Below, one piece after another: positions 33,330-42,134 of a DNA stretch of 64,000 nt. Under the pieces are notes generated by a model. That model did no database searches and was not told where the DNA came from. It saw only the letters and a list, made by a program, of their open reading frames with translations. The DNA is from Viola odorata (taxonomy: Eukaryota > Streptophyta > Magnoliopsida > Malpighiales > Violaceae): assembly GCA_963691705.1 (NCBI GenBank), contig OY829544.1, forward strand, positions 40,631,917 to 40,695,916, given 5' to 3'. The first letter of the stretch is position 1, and each line of letters opens with the position of its first letter. Made by a program: the position numbers and the translations under genes.

Positions 33330-33930
33330 TTTATTTCTCCAACAAGAATCGTGTGCCTTGATTATCCCCAAGAATTGTTGTCGTTGTTTGACAGTGAGTT
33401 GTTCATCCAGAAATTTGAGAAGTTCAACTCTGGTCTGATTGCTTGGTTAATATGCATCATCCTTAATATGCATGCCAAGGAAGTCAATTTCCATTTTTGC
33501 AATATACATCTTTGGTTCAGAGAGCATGATGCGATATTGAAGAACAATATCTGCGAATTGCTGGAGAAGTCGTTGATGTGTAGACATATCAGGAGATAAA
33601 AGAAGAATATCATCAATATAGACAAGGGCTGAGTGTAGGAGGGGACTAAAAATCCCGACCATAACTTTTTGAAAGATGGAAGGAGTTGTTTTCAAACCGA
33701 ATGGTAAAACAGTCCATTGATAATGGTGATCAGGGATGCAGAAAGCAGTCTTGTGTCGTTCATCTGGATGAATTCTAAGCTGCCAAAATCTTGGCTTTAA
33801 ATCAAACTTGGAGAAGATCTTCACGTTGGAAAGGTTGGAGAAGAGGGTTGATTTGTTTGTCAATGAAAACTTATCATGCTGAAGGAAATGATTTAAAGGT
33901 TGGTAGTTGATTACCAATCTCATCTTAAAC
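33330..33930 (-). pseudogene. Viral reverse transcriptase fragment
   Basis: The frame from 33923 begins within the finger region (MRLVINYQPLN) and passes FSKFDLK, PFGLKTTPSIFQKVM and the catalytic YIDDILLLS motif, then FLGMHI. A stop follows near 33447, and the frame continues afterwards with a recognisable QFLGIIK before the TIR-element border. The N-terminal portion is missing. The family copies pregenomic RNA into DNA; this copy is inactive. Confidence 0.8.
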
Positions 33931-34544
33931 TTGAATCTTTAAAGACTAATTCATTAAAGGTTGTTTTTAAGTAAATATGTTATTATTTACAATATTTCAA
34001 GAACTGAAATAAAAATAATATGAAATATCATTTTAAACATTTAAATTTAAATTTATAAAAATAATTTATTTAAATTGAGTTAAAATTAATTTAATTTTAA
34101 GAGTTTAAAATTAATTACTTAATAATTAGTACACAAATTTTCTACGAACACCTGCATTAGAACATCAATAACAATACTAATATACTACTTATAATATAGT
34201 TTAACCACCATAATAAAATTTATATTAATTCTATTTTTATAGAAATTATTAAAAAATATATATTATACCAAAAAATTATATAAAATACTTTTTATATATA
34301 AATATAAATATTATATTTTAATGTTTTTAAATAAATTTTGCATGTATGGCATGTGTCAAAATATCATAGCATATACTATAAAAGTCCTTGCTGGAACATT
34401 TTAGCTGAAGACGGGGACTAAGTCTAAAATAATGTCTCTTGCAAGACACCAGTCCAAATTAATCATGACGGCAAGAAATCATCTAAAAAAATAGAAAAAT
34501 AAATCATATCTGTTCTGTTTCTATTTCCTTTCTTTGACTTCACC
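33931..34544. other. AT-rich intergenic stretch
   Basis: Very AT-rich with no ORF or defined repeat. It marks the truncated 5' side of the viral fossil and the left flank of the MULE-like element. Confidence 0.35.
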
Positions 34545-34553
34545 TTCTTCAAT

Positions 34554-36027
34554 TGAGATAATGTATTTTTTGGTACCTATACAACATTTGATTGATTGAA
34601 TTGATACCTCCATTTTTTCTTGTTTTTAAATGGTACCTGCATTCAACACGAATGTCACAATTGGTACATCTCCTTCACACCGTTAGTCTATCACCGTTAT
34701 CCGTCCTACGTGGCACGCCACGTCGGACGCCACGTCATAGACTGTTGACTTGTCATGCCACGTCAGCAAATCCGATCCGAACTCAAAAAACCGGTTCACC
34801 CGGTCCCTGTTGGTTTTTTTTTAAACCATTCAGTCACTAAAACGACGACGTCGTTTTAGTGACTGAATGCAAAAAAAGAGAGGAACAAAAGTTCCATCTT
34901 CCTCCTTCACACTGTTGTTTCAGTCGGATTGAAACCCACCCCTACCGCCACGAAAGCCTCCAAAACCCTAACTCCAATTTCAAAGCCTAATTCAGCCCTC
35001 AAAAAGTCCCTATCCGGCAAGGAGAATACCCGCTCAATTTCCCGGGTCCAGAAGACAAAGCAGCTGCAGCGGCGGCGCGTACAGGGAGTGATGGAAGAGA
35101 AGGGAACCGCATGCGGTGGTCAACGTCTTCAGCGCCTACAAGAGGTAGGAGTCAAAGCCCCTCTGAATTTATTAGGGTATTTAGGGATTCTAAGATGGGG
35201 AAAGGAGAGGGCGAGATTAGTCGGGTTGTGTCCTTGTCTAGTGCAGAGAAGAAAAATGGCGGGTTTGTGAAAAAAGTTGGAATTTTGGAAAGTAATAAGG
35301 AGAATTCTAATGGGTTTAGTGTTTTGAATGCCAGTTCTAGTAAAGAAGTTAAGTTAATCTCGAATTTAATTAAATCAACCGAGTCCGAGATGCTCACTAC
35401 TTTCGTTTTTTAATGCTCCATTATTAATTAAATTCTAATAATTATAGGTAAATAAATCGCACTGGAAATTTTCTTTCCTTCTTCTTCGGCACTTTCTGGA
35501 ATGTTTTGCGTTTTTTTCCCCTTATTTCTTTTGCTCCATGTTTCAACCATTTTTTAATTTTTTAATTTTTTTAGATATTTTTTTGCTGTTTATGGATATT
35601 TATTTTCTTTGATTTTAAGACAAAAACATTATTAAATATAAAATACATGATGGGCTTTCCTTCTGGTTTTGAGAAGAGAACAGAGGAGGGTAATGGAACT
35701 TTTGTTCCTTTTTTTTTTTCATTCATTCATCGTTTTAGTGATTGAATGGTTTAAAAAAAAACCAACAAAAACCAGGTAAACCGGTTACCGGTTTTTTGAG
35801 TTCGGGTCGGATTTTGCTGACGTGGCATACGTCAGTAGTCTATGACGTGGCGTCCGACATAGCGTGCCACGTAGGACGGATAACGGTGACAGACTAACTG
35901 TGTGAAGGAGAGGTACCAATTGTGACATTCGTGTTGAGTGCAGGTACTATTTAAAAGCAAGAAAAAAATAGAGGTGTCAATTCAGTCAATCAAATGTTAT
36001 ACATTTGTCAAAAAATGCATTATCCCA
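34554..36027 (+). mobile_element. Pack-MULE-like element, 1,474 bp, 9-bp TSD
   Basis: Long terminal inverted repeats, about 34554-34900 and 35690-36027, start TGAGATAATG and TGGGATAATG (right end on the minus strand) and stay similar for over 300 bp. TTCTTCAAT at 34545-34553 and 36028-36036 is a 9-bp target duplication, as in Mutator-like elements. The interior (about 34901-35689) is non-repetitive, richer in GC and has coding character, so it looks like a captured gene piece. No transposase is present. Confidence 0.88.
34929..35413 (+). pseudogene. Captured gene fragment inside Pack-MULE
   Basis: The first part reads MKPTPTATKASKTLTPISKP, then Lys/Ser-rich sequence to about 35080. A second, overlapping frame (35111-35413) continues with RGRSQSPSEFIRVFRDSK and KNGGFVKKVGILESNKENSN. 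Together they look like the basic, Ser-rich N terminus of a plant protein, with a frameshift near 35085-35110. I do not recognise the parent gene. The stop and the right TIR end it. Confidence 0.5.
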
Positions 36028-36180
36028 TTCTTCAATTCTATACTTTACTTTTTTCTTCCCCAGTCTTGATCTTCATCCTAAAAATGTCTTTGCCATCACT
36101 TCCCGCATGTACTGTTATAATACCGCCGTCATAGAAACGAAACCGAACAGACGGAGGTGAAAAAAACGAGGGAGAAGGAC

Positions 36181-36322
36181 ATGGCAATGCCATTGGGTTT
36201 AGCTCTGTGGACGGCGAAGATGGTGTTGCTGGCACTCACTGGTTGGATCTCTTCTTGTTGCTGATGAGCTCGCTTCTTCTCTTCGAACTGGAGATATTGG
36301 TCCTTTCCATGCCGGCTGATTC
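36181..36322 (+). pseudogene. Possible very small membrane protein gene, frameshifted
   Basis: ATG at 36181 opens MAMPLGLALWTAKMVLLALT, a hydrophobic helix, then GWISSCC and a stop. One base later a second frame reads VADELASSLRTGDIGPFHAG and stops at 36320-36322. The two halves together look like one protein of about 48 residues with a +1 shift at about 36256, just ahead of a good GT donor at 36354. I have a vague memory of similar tiny plant proteins but cannot name the family. It may be a pseudogene, a sequencing error or chance. Confidence 0.35.
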
Positions 36323-37299
36323 AATCCCTTTCGTGATTTCGTTATGGGTCAGTCTCTACCTTGGATTAACTAATCGTTAGCCCATGTATTTACTGTTTCC
36401 TGATAATTTTTACCAAATTATTCATGTTGGGTATGCCTGTATTGACATCTGTAATCACTAACTCATCCTTTTGATGTTACCTGGTGATTCTGCCCAATTC
36501 AGATTATGGTGTTGAAATGTAGTTGTTTTGCCCCTAAGAGTGTGAATTCCACTCTTGGATGTGTGAAGAGTGATTTTGAGCCTTGAAAGATGGTCAATAT
36601 CTCTTTTCCTGTTTGTTATTTGCTACTTACTCACAATGTGTGCCTAAATTTGATGATGAATTGTGCTCTACAGTTAGAAAAATGGTGGTTCTTGGCAAAT
36701 ATCTTTGCTTGTGGGTTTTGTGGCTTGTGCAAAAGTTAAGCACATAAGAGAGGAATTGGCACAATTAGATTTGGTAAAAAATGAACGATGATTGTGATTG
36801 TCCCTATTGTTTGTCTGAAACTCAAATTTAGTCTTACTCTTCCTTGTCGGTCAGTTCTCATCCGTTGAACCATCGTTGTAGCATAGCATCTTGCCTCCGT
36901 TTTGAGAAATTGGTTGTTTGGCGTATGCAGAATTCTGATAAACTTCATGGGGAAGCCCTTAGAAGTAACAAGGCATGTTACATAAGTATTCTAAAGTTCA
37001 TCTTCTAATACAAGTAGCACAATATTTGTTAGCAGATGTGACTGTTTTATTTAGCATAACCATTTTAGATTATGTGCAATGCATGTAACTTAAAAGGGAG
37101 TGACATTGTTTTGCCCTGTTACTTTGTAAAAGAATACTCATGTGTAGGGATTGGTTTAGCTTGTTACATCATTGTTTTTTGCTTCTTTTTCTACAAACAA
37201 AATCAGATGATGCACACCTTGAAAAAATGTAGTTTCGTCGATGATTTTTTTTGTAGCATTATAGCTGTCAGACTTGAATGAATCTAAGAAAGACCAACA

Positions 37300-37603
37300 C
37301 TTTTGAAGGTTTGTGGTTTCAGGCGTTGCACCGGCTTCCTTATGTTTCTGTGTGTGTTGCTAGGGCTTCGGTTCTGTTTTTGGGTGGGCTGGGTTTGTTT
37401 GGGTCTGTGTTGGGTTTGGGCCTCTTTAGGCCGGCTCAGTTGTTTTGGGTTTTTTCAGTTAGGCCTCTGGTTTATTTGGGTCTCTATGTCGGCCCAGTGG
37501 ACTTTGTTCTGCTGTATGTTCCTGAACTCTAGGCCGGCCCAACGGACTTCTGCTTTCGGTTGTAACCTATTATTTGGGCTTTGACCCAAAAAAAAAATGA
37601 GAG
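37300..37603 (+). mobile_element. Short retroposon (SINE or truncated LINE) with poly-A
   Basis: A T/G-rich insert ends TTTGGGCTTTGACCC followed by an A10 run. AGACCAACA precedes it at 37291-37299 and recurs at 37604-37612, so it is flanked by a target duplication (12 bp with one mismatch if extended). Poly-A tail plus TSD means insertion by target-primed reverse transcription. No Pol III A/B boxes were recognised, so SINE versus LINE end is unresolved. Confidence 0.75.
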
Positions 37604-38948
37604 AGACCAACAGGAACCTCAAATTGATTCCTTTCTTCAAAGCATGCCTTTGCATTCTATGCAGTGTTCAGTTTCTTAGTATTTACATTTTAGCTAGTGT
37701 GTTATTTGTAACTTTCTAATTGAATTTGCAGCACTGAAGGGGGAAAATATGTTAATACGCCTGGGAGGAAACTGTTCTGGAAGGTTGGCACTCCGCTTCC
37801 TTGTATGTTGATTTCAGGCTCGCACTATTTTCATTTTCTGCCAACAGCAATTGTATCTCTGAGTGTTTGTCAAGGTCGTTTATGATTCAATTGTTTACTG
37901 AATCATTGACAATCAAAATATAGATATTATAAATTTAATAAAACCTCTTCTATCATCTTTAGAGAATCGGGCACTATTTTCTTCCTCTACCTCAGAAGTC
38001 AGAAGCCTTGTACATCTGTTCCTGCTTGGTATCCTTTGATTGCTGTTCTGCACTTGTATGAATATTCAATAAACCAAAGTATTTGTGCATGATGTTCTAT
38101 CGTTGCGAGGCTTGCAAGTTTCAGAGGGGCCATGCTCAGAGCTAGAGTGAATGTCATGCAACAGTTGTGTTCTCTCGGTCGTGGGCATACATGTATGATC
38201 TAATAACTTAATGAAGAAACCGAACACCAGCGAGCAGATCAGCCCTCAACCGCCTAACACCCCACAGAGCAGCCAGTCTTGTTACCTCATTAAGTGAATT
38301 TATATATAAATTCCATGATTGTTGTGGACATTGTTGCCTACTGGTGTTTAGTTTCCCCCAAAATGATTCTTGTGTTGTCCACATGGGAGAGTCATCTATA
38401 CCATCCAAATTTTGCATTACACTCTACTAACTGTTAAGTTAAGGTTTCTCCTCATTTTGTGCTAACTTTCTTTTTTTCATCCAGTCTACTTGGGTATTAT
38501 AATTATCGACACTAATCTTGCTAGACCATTATTAGACCGCAAAGTTCATCAATATCCTTCGATCCATTTACAATGATGAATAAATTCTTTTATCACTCGA
38601 TCATAATCAACATTAGTTTGAACTATCCATCGATTACAACAAATCTTGTCCCGCACCATTTGATTCACTATGCATAAAGTTATCGCATAATTTTTTTATA
38701 CCAATAACTTTTCGCTGAACGAGTAAAAATGTCATATTATTGTGTTGAGTAGACATTTTAATATTTTTCTTTAAAAAATAAATAAATAGTTGCAATCATT
38801 TGAAATATGCAAATGCCACAATGGGGAACAAATAATAATAGTGTTAAATTAAAGTATAACCATAGAACTTTTGGAAGGAAAATGAGGAAGTGGGTCAAAA
38901 AATTAAAAAAGGCAATAATGTTTTATGCAGTTTAATTAGATAAACTGA

Positions 38949-39006
38949 GCCTGGGCCTGGGCCTGGTCCTGGGCCTATCCTGGACCTGATCCTGGACCTG
39001 GACCCT
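38949..39006 (+). repeat. Short CCTGGN-type hexamer repeat
   Basis: About nine imperfect copies of a 6-bp unit (CTGGGC, CTGGTC, CTGGAC). It lies about 190 bp before the PPR gene start. Likely a simple microsatellite. Confidence 0.85.
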
Positions 39007-39191
39007 GGTTTCCGTAATTTTGCACTCTCAGAGAAAGCTATCAAAAAAAATCACCCTGCATGATTAATTTATATCAATCGAAACTCGAAAGTAGTGAACA
39101 ATGACTTCTAATTGGAGAAACCGTCCAAACTCCAAGACTAGAAGCAGATGAAGAAGAGCTTTCGTAGAGGAAATTTGAAAGCAGCCTTGCT

Positions 39192-41117
39192 ATGAAATCC
39201 CTGTTCGCTAAAGCATCAGTCGCCTTGTCTCGTTCAACTAAAACTGCGAGCCATCTAACAATTCTTTCCAATTTGAGGCTTCTCTATCACTCGTTGAACA
39301 ACTCTCCAGTAACACCCAGAATTTCATTACCCAATAGAGATTACAGTCCCAATTCCAACGTTGCACGCTCCAATTGGCTAATCACTAAGCAAAGTAGAGA
39401 AGGAAGAATCAATGAAGCGCGGGAAGTGTTTGACAAAATGCTTGAACGAGACGTGGTTACGTGGACCACGGTGATAACTGGGTATATCAAATGTGGGTTG
39501 ATGGTGGAAGCGAGGAGGCTGTTTGATAGAGCTGATGCAGTGAAAAATGTAGTCACTTGGACTGCGATGGTTTGTGGGTATGTGAGACTGAATCGGATTT
39601 TGGAGGCGGAGAGGCTGTTCGAGGCAATGCCGGTGAAGAATGTTGTTTCTTGGAACACAATGATTGATGGGTATGTGCGATGTGGGAATGTAGATAAGGC
39701 TCTTGAAGTGTTTAAGATAATGCCAGAGAGGAATCTGGTCTCGTGGAATGCGGTGATTGCTGCTATGACACAATGTGGAAGGATGGAGGAAGCGAAGAGG
39801 TTATTTAATGAAATGCCTACAAAGGATGTGATTTCCTGGACCTCAATGGTTGCTGGGTTGGCAAGAAATGGGAGAGTTGATGAGGCTAGGGAGGTCTTCG
39901 AGAGGATGCCTGGTAGGAATGTAGTCTCATGGAATGCAATGATTACTGGCTATGCAAAGAATAAAAGACTGGATGAGGCTTTTGAGTTGTTCGAAAGGAT
40001 GCCTGAAAGGGATTTACCCTCATGGAATACAATGATCACAGGGTGTATTCAGAATGGGGAATTAAATAGGGCAGGGACGTTATTCAGTGAAATGCCTGAA
40101 AAGAATGTTGTTTCTTGGACTACAATGATTACTGGGTATGTTCAAGAGGGGGACAGCGAGCTAGCATTGAAGGTTTTCATGGAAATGATTAGAGTTGGTG
40201 GAGCAAGGCCTAATGAGGGCACTTTTGTTAATGTTTTGTGTGCTTGTAGTGATATGGCTGGTTTTAGAGAGGGGCAGCAAGTTCATCAGATGATAAGTAA
40301 AAGTGTCCACCATGATAGGGCATTCGTTGTATCCGCACTAATTGATATGTACTCGAAATGTGGGGAGTTGGGCACTGCAAGGAAGATGTTTGATGGTGGA
40401 GTGGCTAGCCAGAGGGATATGGTTACTTGGAATTGTATGATTGCAGTCTACGCCCACCATGGATGTGGAAGAGAGGCAATCGAATTGTTCGATGAGATGC
40501 AGGGTTTAGGGTTTAAACCTAACGATGTTAGTTATGTTGGATTGCTCTCTGCATGTAGCCATACTGGTTTAGTGGATGAGGGGCTGCAGTACTTTGATGA
40601 GCTTGTAAGAGACAAGTCCATAAAAGTAAGAGAAGATCATTACACGTGTTTCGTGGATCTATGTGGTCGAGCGGGGAGGCTCAAGGAGGCCTATGGTTTT
40701 ATTTTGCAGCTTGACGCTAAGAAATCATCATCCACTTGGGGCGCTCTTCTTTCTGCATGTAACATACATGGGAATCTAGACGTAGGGAAACTGGCCGCAG
40801 AAGAGATTTTAAAGGAGGAACCTGAGAATCCTGTTGCTTATTTACTGTTGTCCAACTTATATGCTTCTTGTGGGAAATGGAAGGAAGCTTCTAGGGTGAG
40901 GTTAAAAATGAAGGACAAGGGATTAAAAAAGCAGCCTGGTTGCAGTTGGATTGAAGTTGGGAATAAAATTCTTGTGTTTTTAGCTCGTGACAAGTCTCAT
41001 AGTGAATTTGATGTTATTTATTCTTTACTCCAAGATCTTCATGCAAAAATGAGGAAGGAAGGGTACGTACCAAACAGCGATCAGATTGTTGGTGAGTTTC
41101 ATTACTGTAGCTTTTAA
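39192..41117 (+). CDS. PLS-class pentatricopeptide repeat protein, E/E+ type
   Basis: An intact single-exon ORF of 641 residues. A Ser/Arg-rich N terminus (MKSLFAKASVALSRSTKTAS) suits a mitochondrial or plastid targeting peptide. From about residue 60 there are about 14 PPR motifs, with repeated signatures such as NVVSWNTMIDGYVRCGNVDK and RDVVTWTTVITGY. The C terminus has the E and E+ motifs (WGALLSACNIHGN, then KKQPGCSWIEVGNK, then a short tail) but no DYW deaminase domain. Such proteins bind specific organelle transcripts, usually for C-to-U editing with a DYW partner. It resembles Arabidopsis At2g35030 in length and layout; orthology is inference. RNA target unknown. Confidence 0.92.
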   Translation: MKSLFAKASVALSRSTKTASHLTILSNLRLLYHSLNNSPVTPRISLPNRDYSPNSNVARSNWLITKQSREGRINEAREVFDKMLERDVVTWTTVITGYIKCGLMVEARRLFDRADAVKNVVTWTAMVCGYVRLNRILEAERLFEAMPVKNVVSWNTMIDGYVRCGNVDKALEVFKIMPERNLVSWNAVIAAMTQCGRMEEAKRLFNEMPTKDVISWTSMVAGLARNGRVDEAREVFERMPGRNVVSWNAMITGYAKNKRLDEAFELFERMPERDLPSWNTMITGCIQNGELNRAGTLFSEMPEKNVVSWTTMITGYVQEGDSELALKVFMEMIRVGGARPNEGTFVNVLCACSDMAGFREGQQVHQMISKSVHHDRAFVVSALIDMYSKCGELGTARKMFDGGVASQRDMVTWNCMIAVYAHHGCGREAIELFDEMQGLGFKPNDVSYVGLLSACSHTGLVDEGLQYFDELVRDKSIKVREDHYTCFVDLCGRAGRLKEAYGFILQLDAKKSSSTWGALLSACNIHGNLDVGKLAAEEILKEEPENPVAYLLLSNLYASCGKWKEASRVRLKMKDKGLKKQPGCSWIEVGNKILVFLARDKSHSEFDVIYSLLQDLHAKMRKEGYVPNSDQIVGEFHYCSF

Positions 41118-41312
41118 ACGTCTCAATTTTTTTGTTATGCTTTTGTATTTGAGAAGGAGGGTTGTAATACCCCCCCTTTATTTACTTCATTGAAATAACA
41201 CTCTAAATATCATTTATGGCTGGCCTTTGGCCAACTTGAAGCTCAGTTCTTCTACTGATGCTTTTTTTCAGTATTATGTCCCAGTTCTAATTAGCCAGCT
41301 GCAGTAGAGTGG
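41118..41312. other. PPR 3' flank
   Basis: Short AT-rich stretch between the PPR stop and the first upstream repeat copy. Nothing assigned. Confidence 0.4.
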
Positions 41313-42100
41313 AATGTGAGAATTCAAAAAAGAATTCAGTTTCTTTTCTTAAAAAAATTCCAGGTTCTCTGCAAGACTGAAGTGTTACGCGTATATTAGT
41401 AATTAGAGAAAGATCATTGTTTATGGTATTGTGTATATATGTGGTGTTGATATGGTCATCTAAAAGATACTCCACCTAATTAGGCATTTTAAAATGACCC
41501 TCATACGTAGAAACTCTCAACTCTTTAAAAAAGTCTAAGAAGCTCCTTCTCTTGATAGTTGACTTGTGAAATACCATTGAGTTTTCCTCTTTTTGAAGTT
41601 TCTGCATGTGAATGGTTATTTGTTCATACCAAAGAATCTTCAACTTCTGAACAGGCCTATTTTGATCTTATACCAAACTGATCTTATAGCGAAACACACA
41701 TAATCCCTTTGTTAATGTGAGAGAATTCAAAAAAGAATTCAGTTTCTTTTCTTAAAAAAAATCCAGGTTCTCTGCAAGACTGAAGTGTTACGCGTATAGT
41801 AGTAATTAGAGAAAGATCATTATTTATGGTATCGTGTATATATGTGGTGTTGATATGGTCATCTAAAAGATATTCCACCTAATTAGGCATTTTAAAATGA
41901 CCCTGATATGTAGAAACTCTCAACTCTTTAATAAAGTCTAAGAAGCTGCTTCTCTTGATAGTTGACTTGTGAAATACCATTGAGTTTTCCTCTCTTTGAA
42001 GTTTCTGCATTCATTCCAAAGAATCTTCAACTTCTGAACAGGCCTATTTTGATCTTATACCAAACTGATCCTATAGCGAAACACACATAATCCCTTTGTT
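41313..42100 (+). repeat. Tandem duplication of the NLR upstream region, about 0.4 kb x 2
   Basis: Copy 1 (about 41313-41713) and copy 2 (about 41714-42100) align over their whole length, more than 90% alike by eye. Both begin near ATGTGAGAATTC (copy 2 has an extra GA) and end with AACACACATAATCCCTTTGTTA. Copy 2 has lost about 15 bp near 42010. The NLR start codon follows copy 2 by about 35 bp, so the repeat is its promoter or 5' UTR. Confidence 0.9.
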
Positions 42101-42134
42101 ACAACCTTCTCTTTTCATACACAGAAGAATAAGC

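Larger units (their letters stand above)
30424..33930 (-). mobile_element. Endogenous caulimovirid (pararetrovirus) remnant, interrupted
   Basis: Read on the minus strand, the order is reverse transcriptase (33930-33330), RNase H (about 31778-31490) and two further ORF pieces (31095-30811 and 30726-30424). Motifs and order are closer to plant Caulimoviridae than to Ty3 retrotransposons. The 5' part, where movement and coat proteins and protease are expected, is missing: sequence to the right of 33930 is unrelated AT-rich DNA. A TIR element occupies 31779-33323, and the connection segment between reverse transcriptase and RNase H appears to be lost there. In-frame stops occur. This is a dead genomic fossil. 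Genus is uncertain; a florendovirus- or petuvirus-like lineage is possible. Confidence 0.75.
36323..39191. other. Transcript-like but non-coding region
   Basis: About 2.9 kb with splice-like signals (for example a 3' site before 37732) but no conserved ORF. It could be UTR introns of the small gene at 36181. It contains a short retroposon (37300-37603) and a 6-bp repeat (38949-39006). Confidence 0.3.

Noticed and set aside
33324..33625. Plus- and minus-strand ORFs over the viral reverse transcriptase
   Set aside because: They are shadow frames of the minus-strand reverse transcriptase fragment.
39341..39773. 105- and 131-residue minus-strand ORFs
   Set aside because: Antisense shadows of the PPR repeats.
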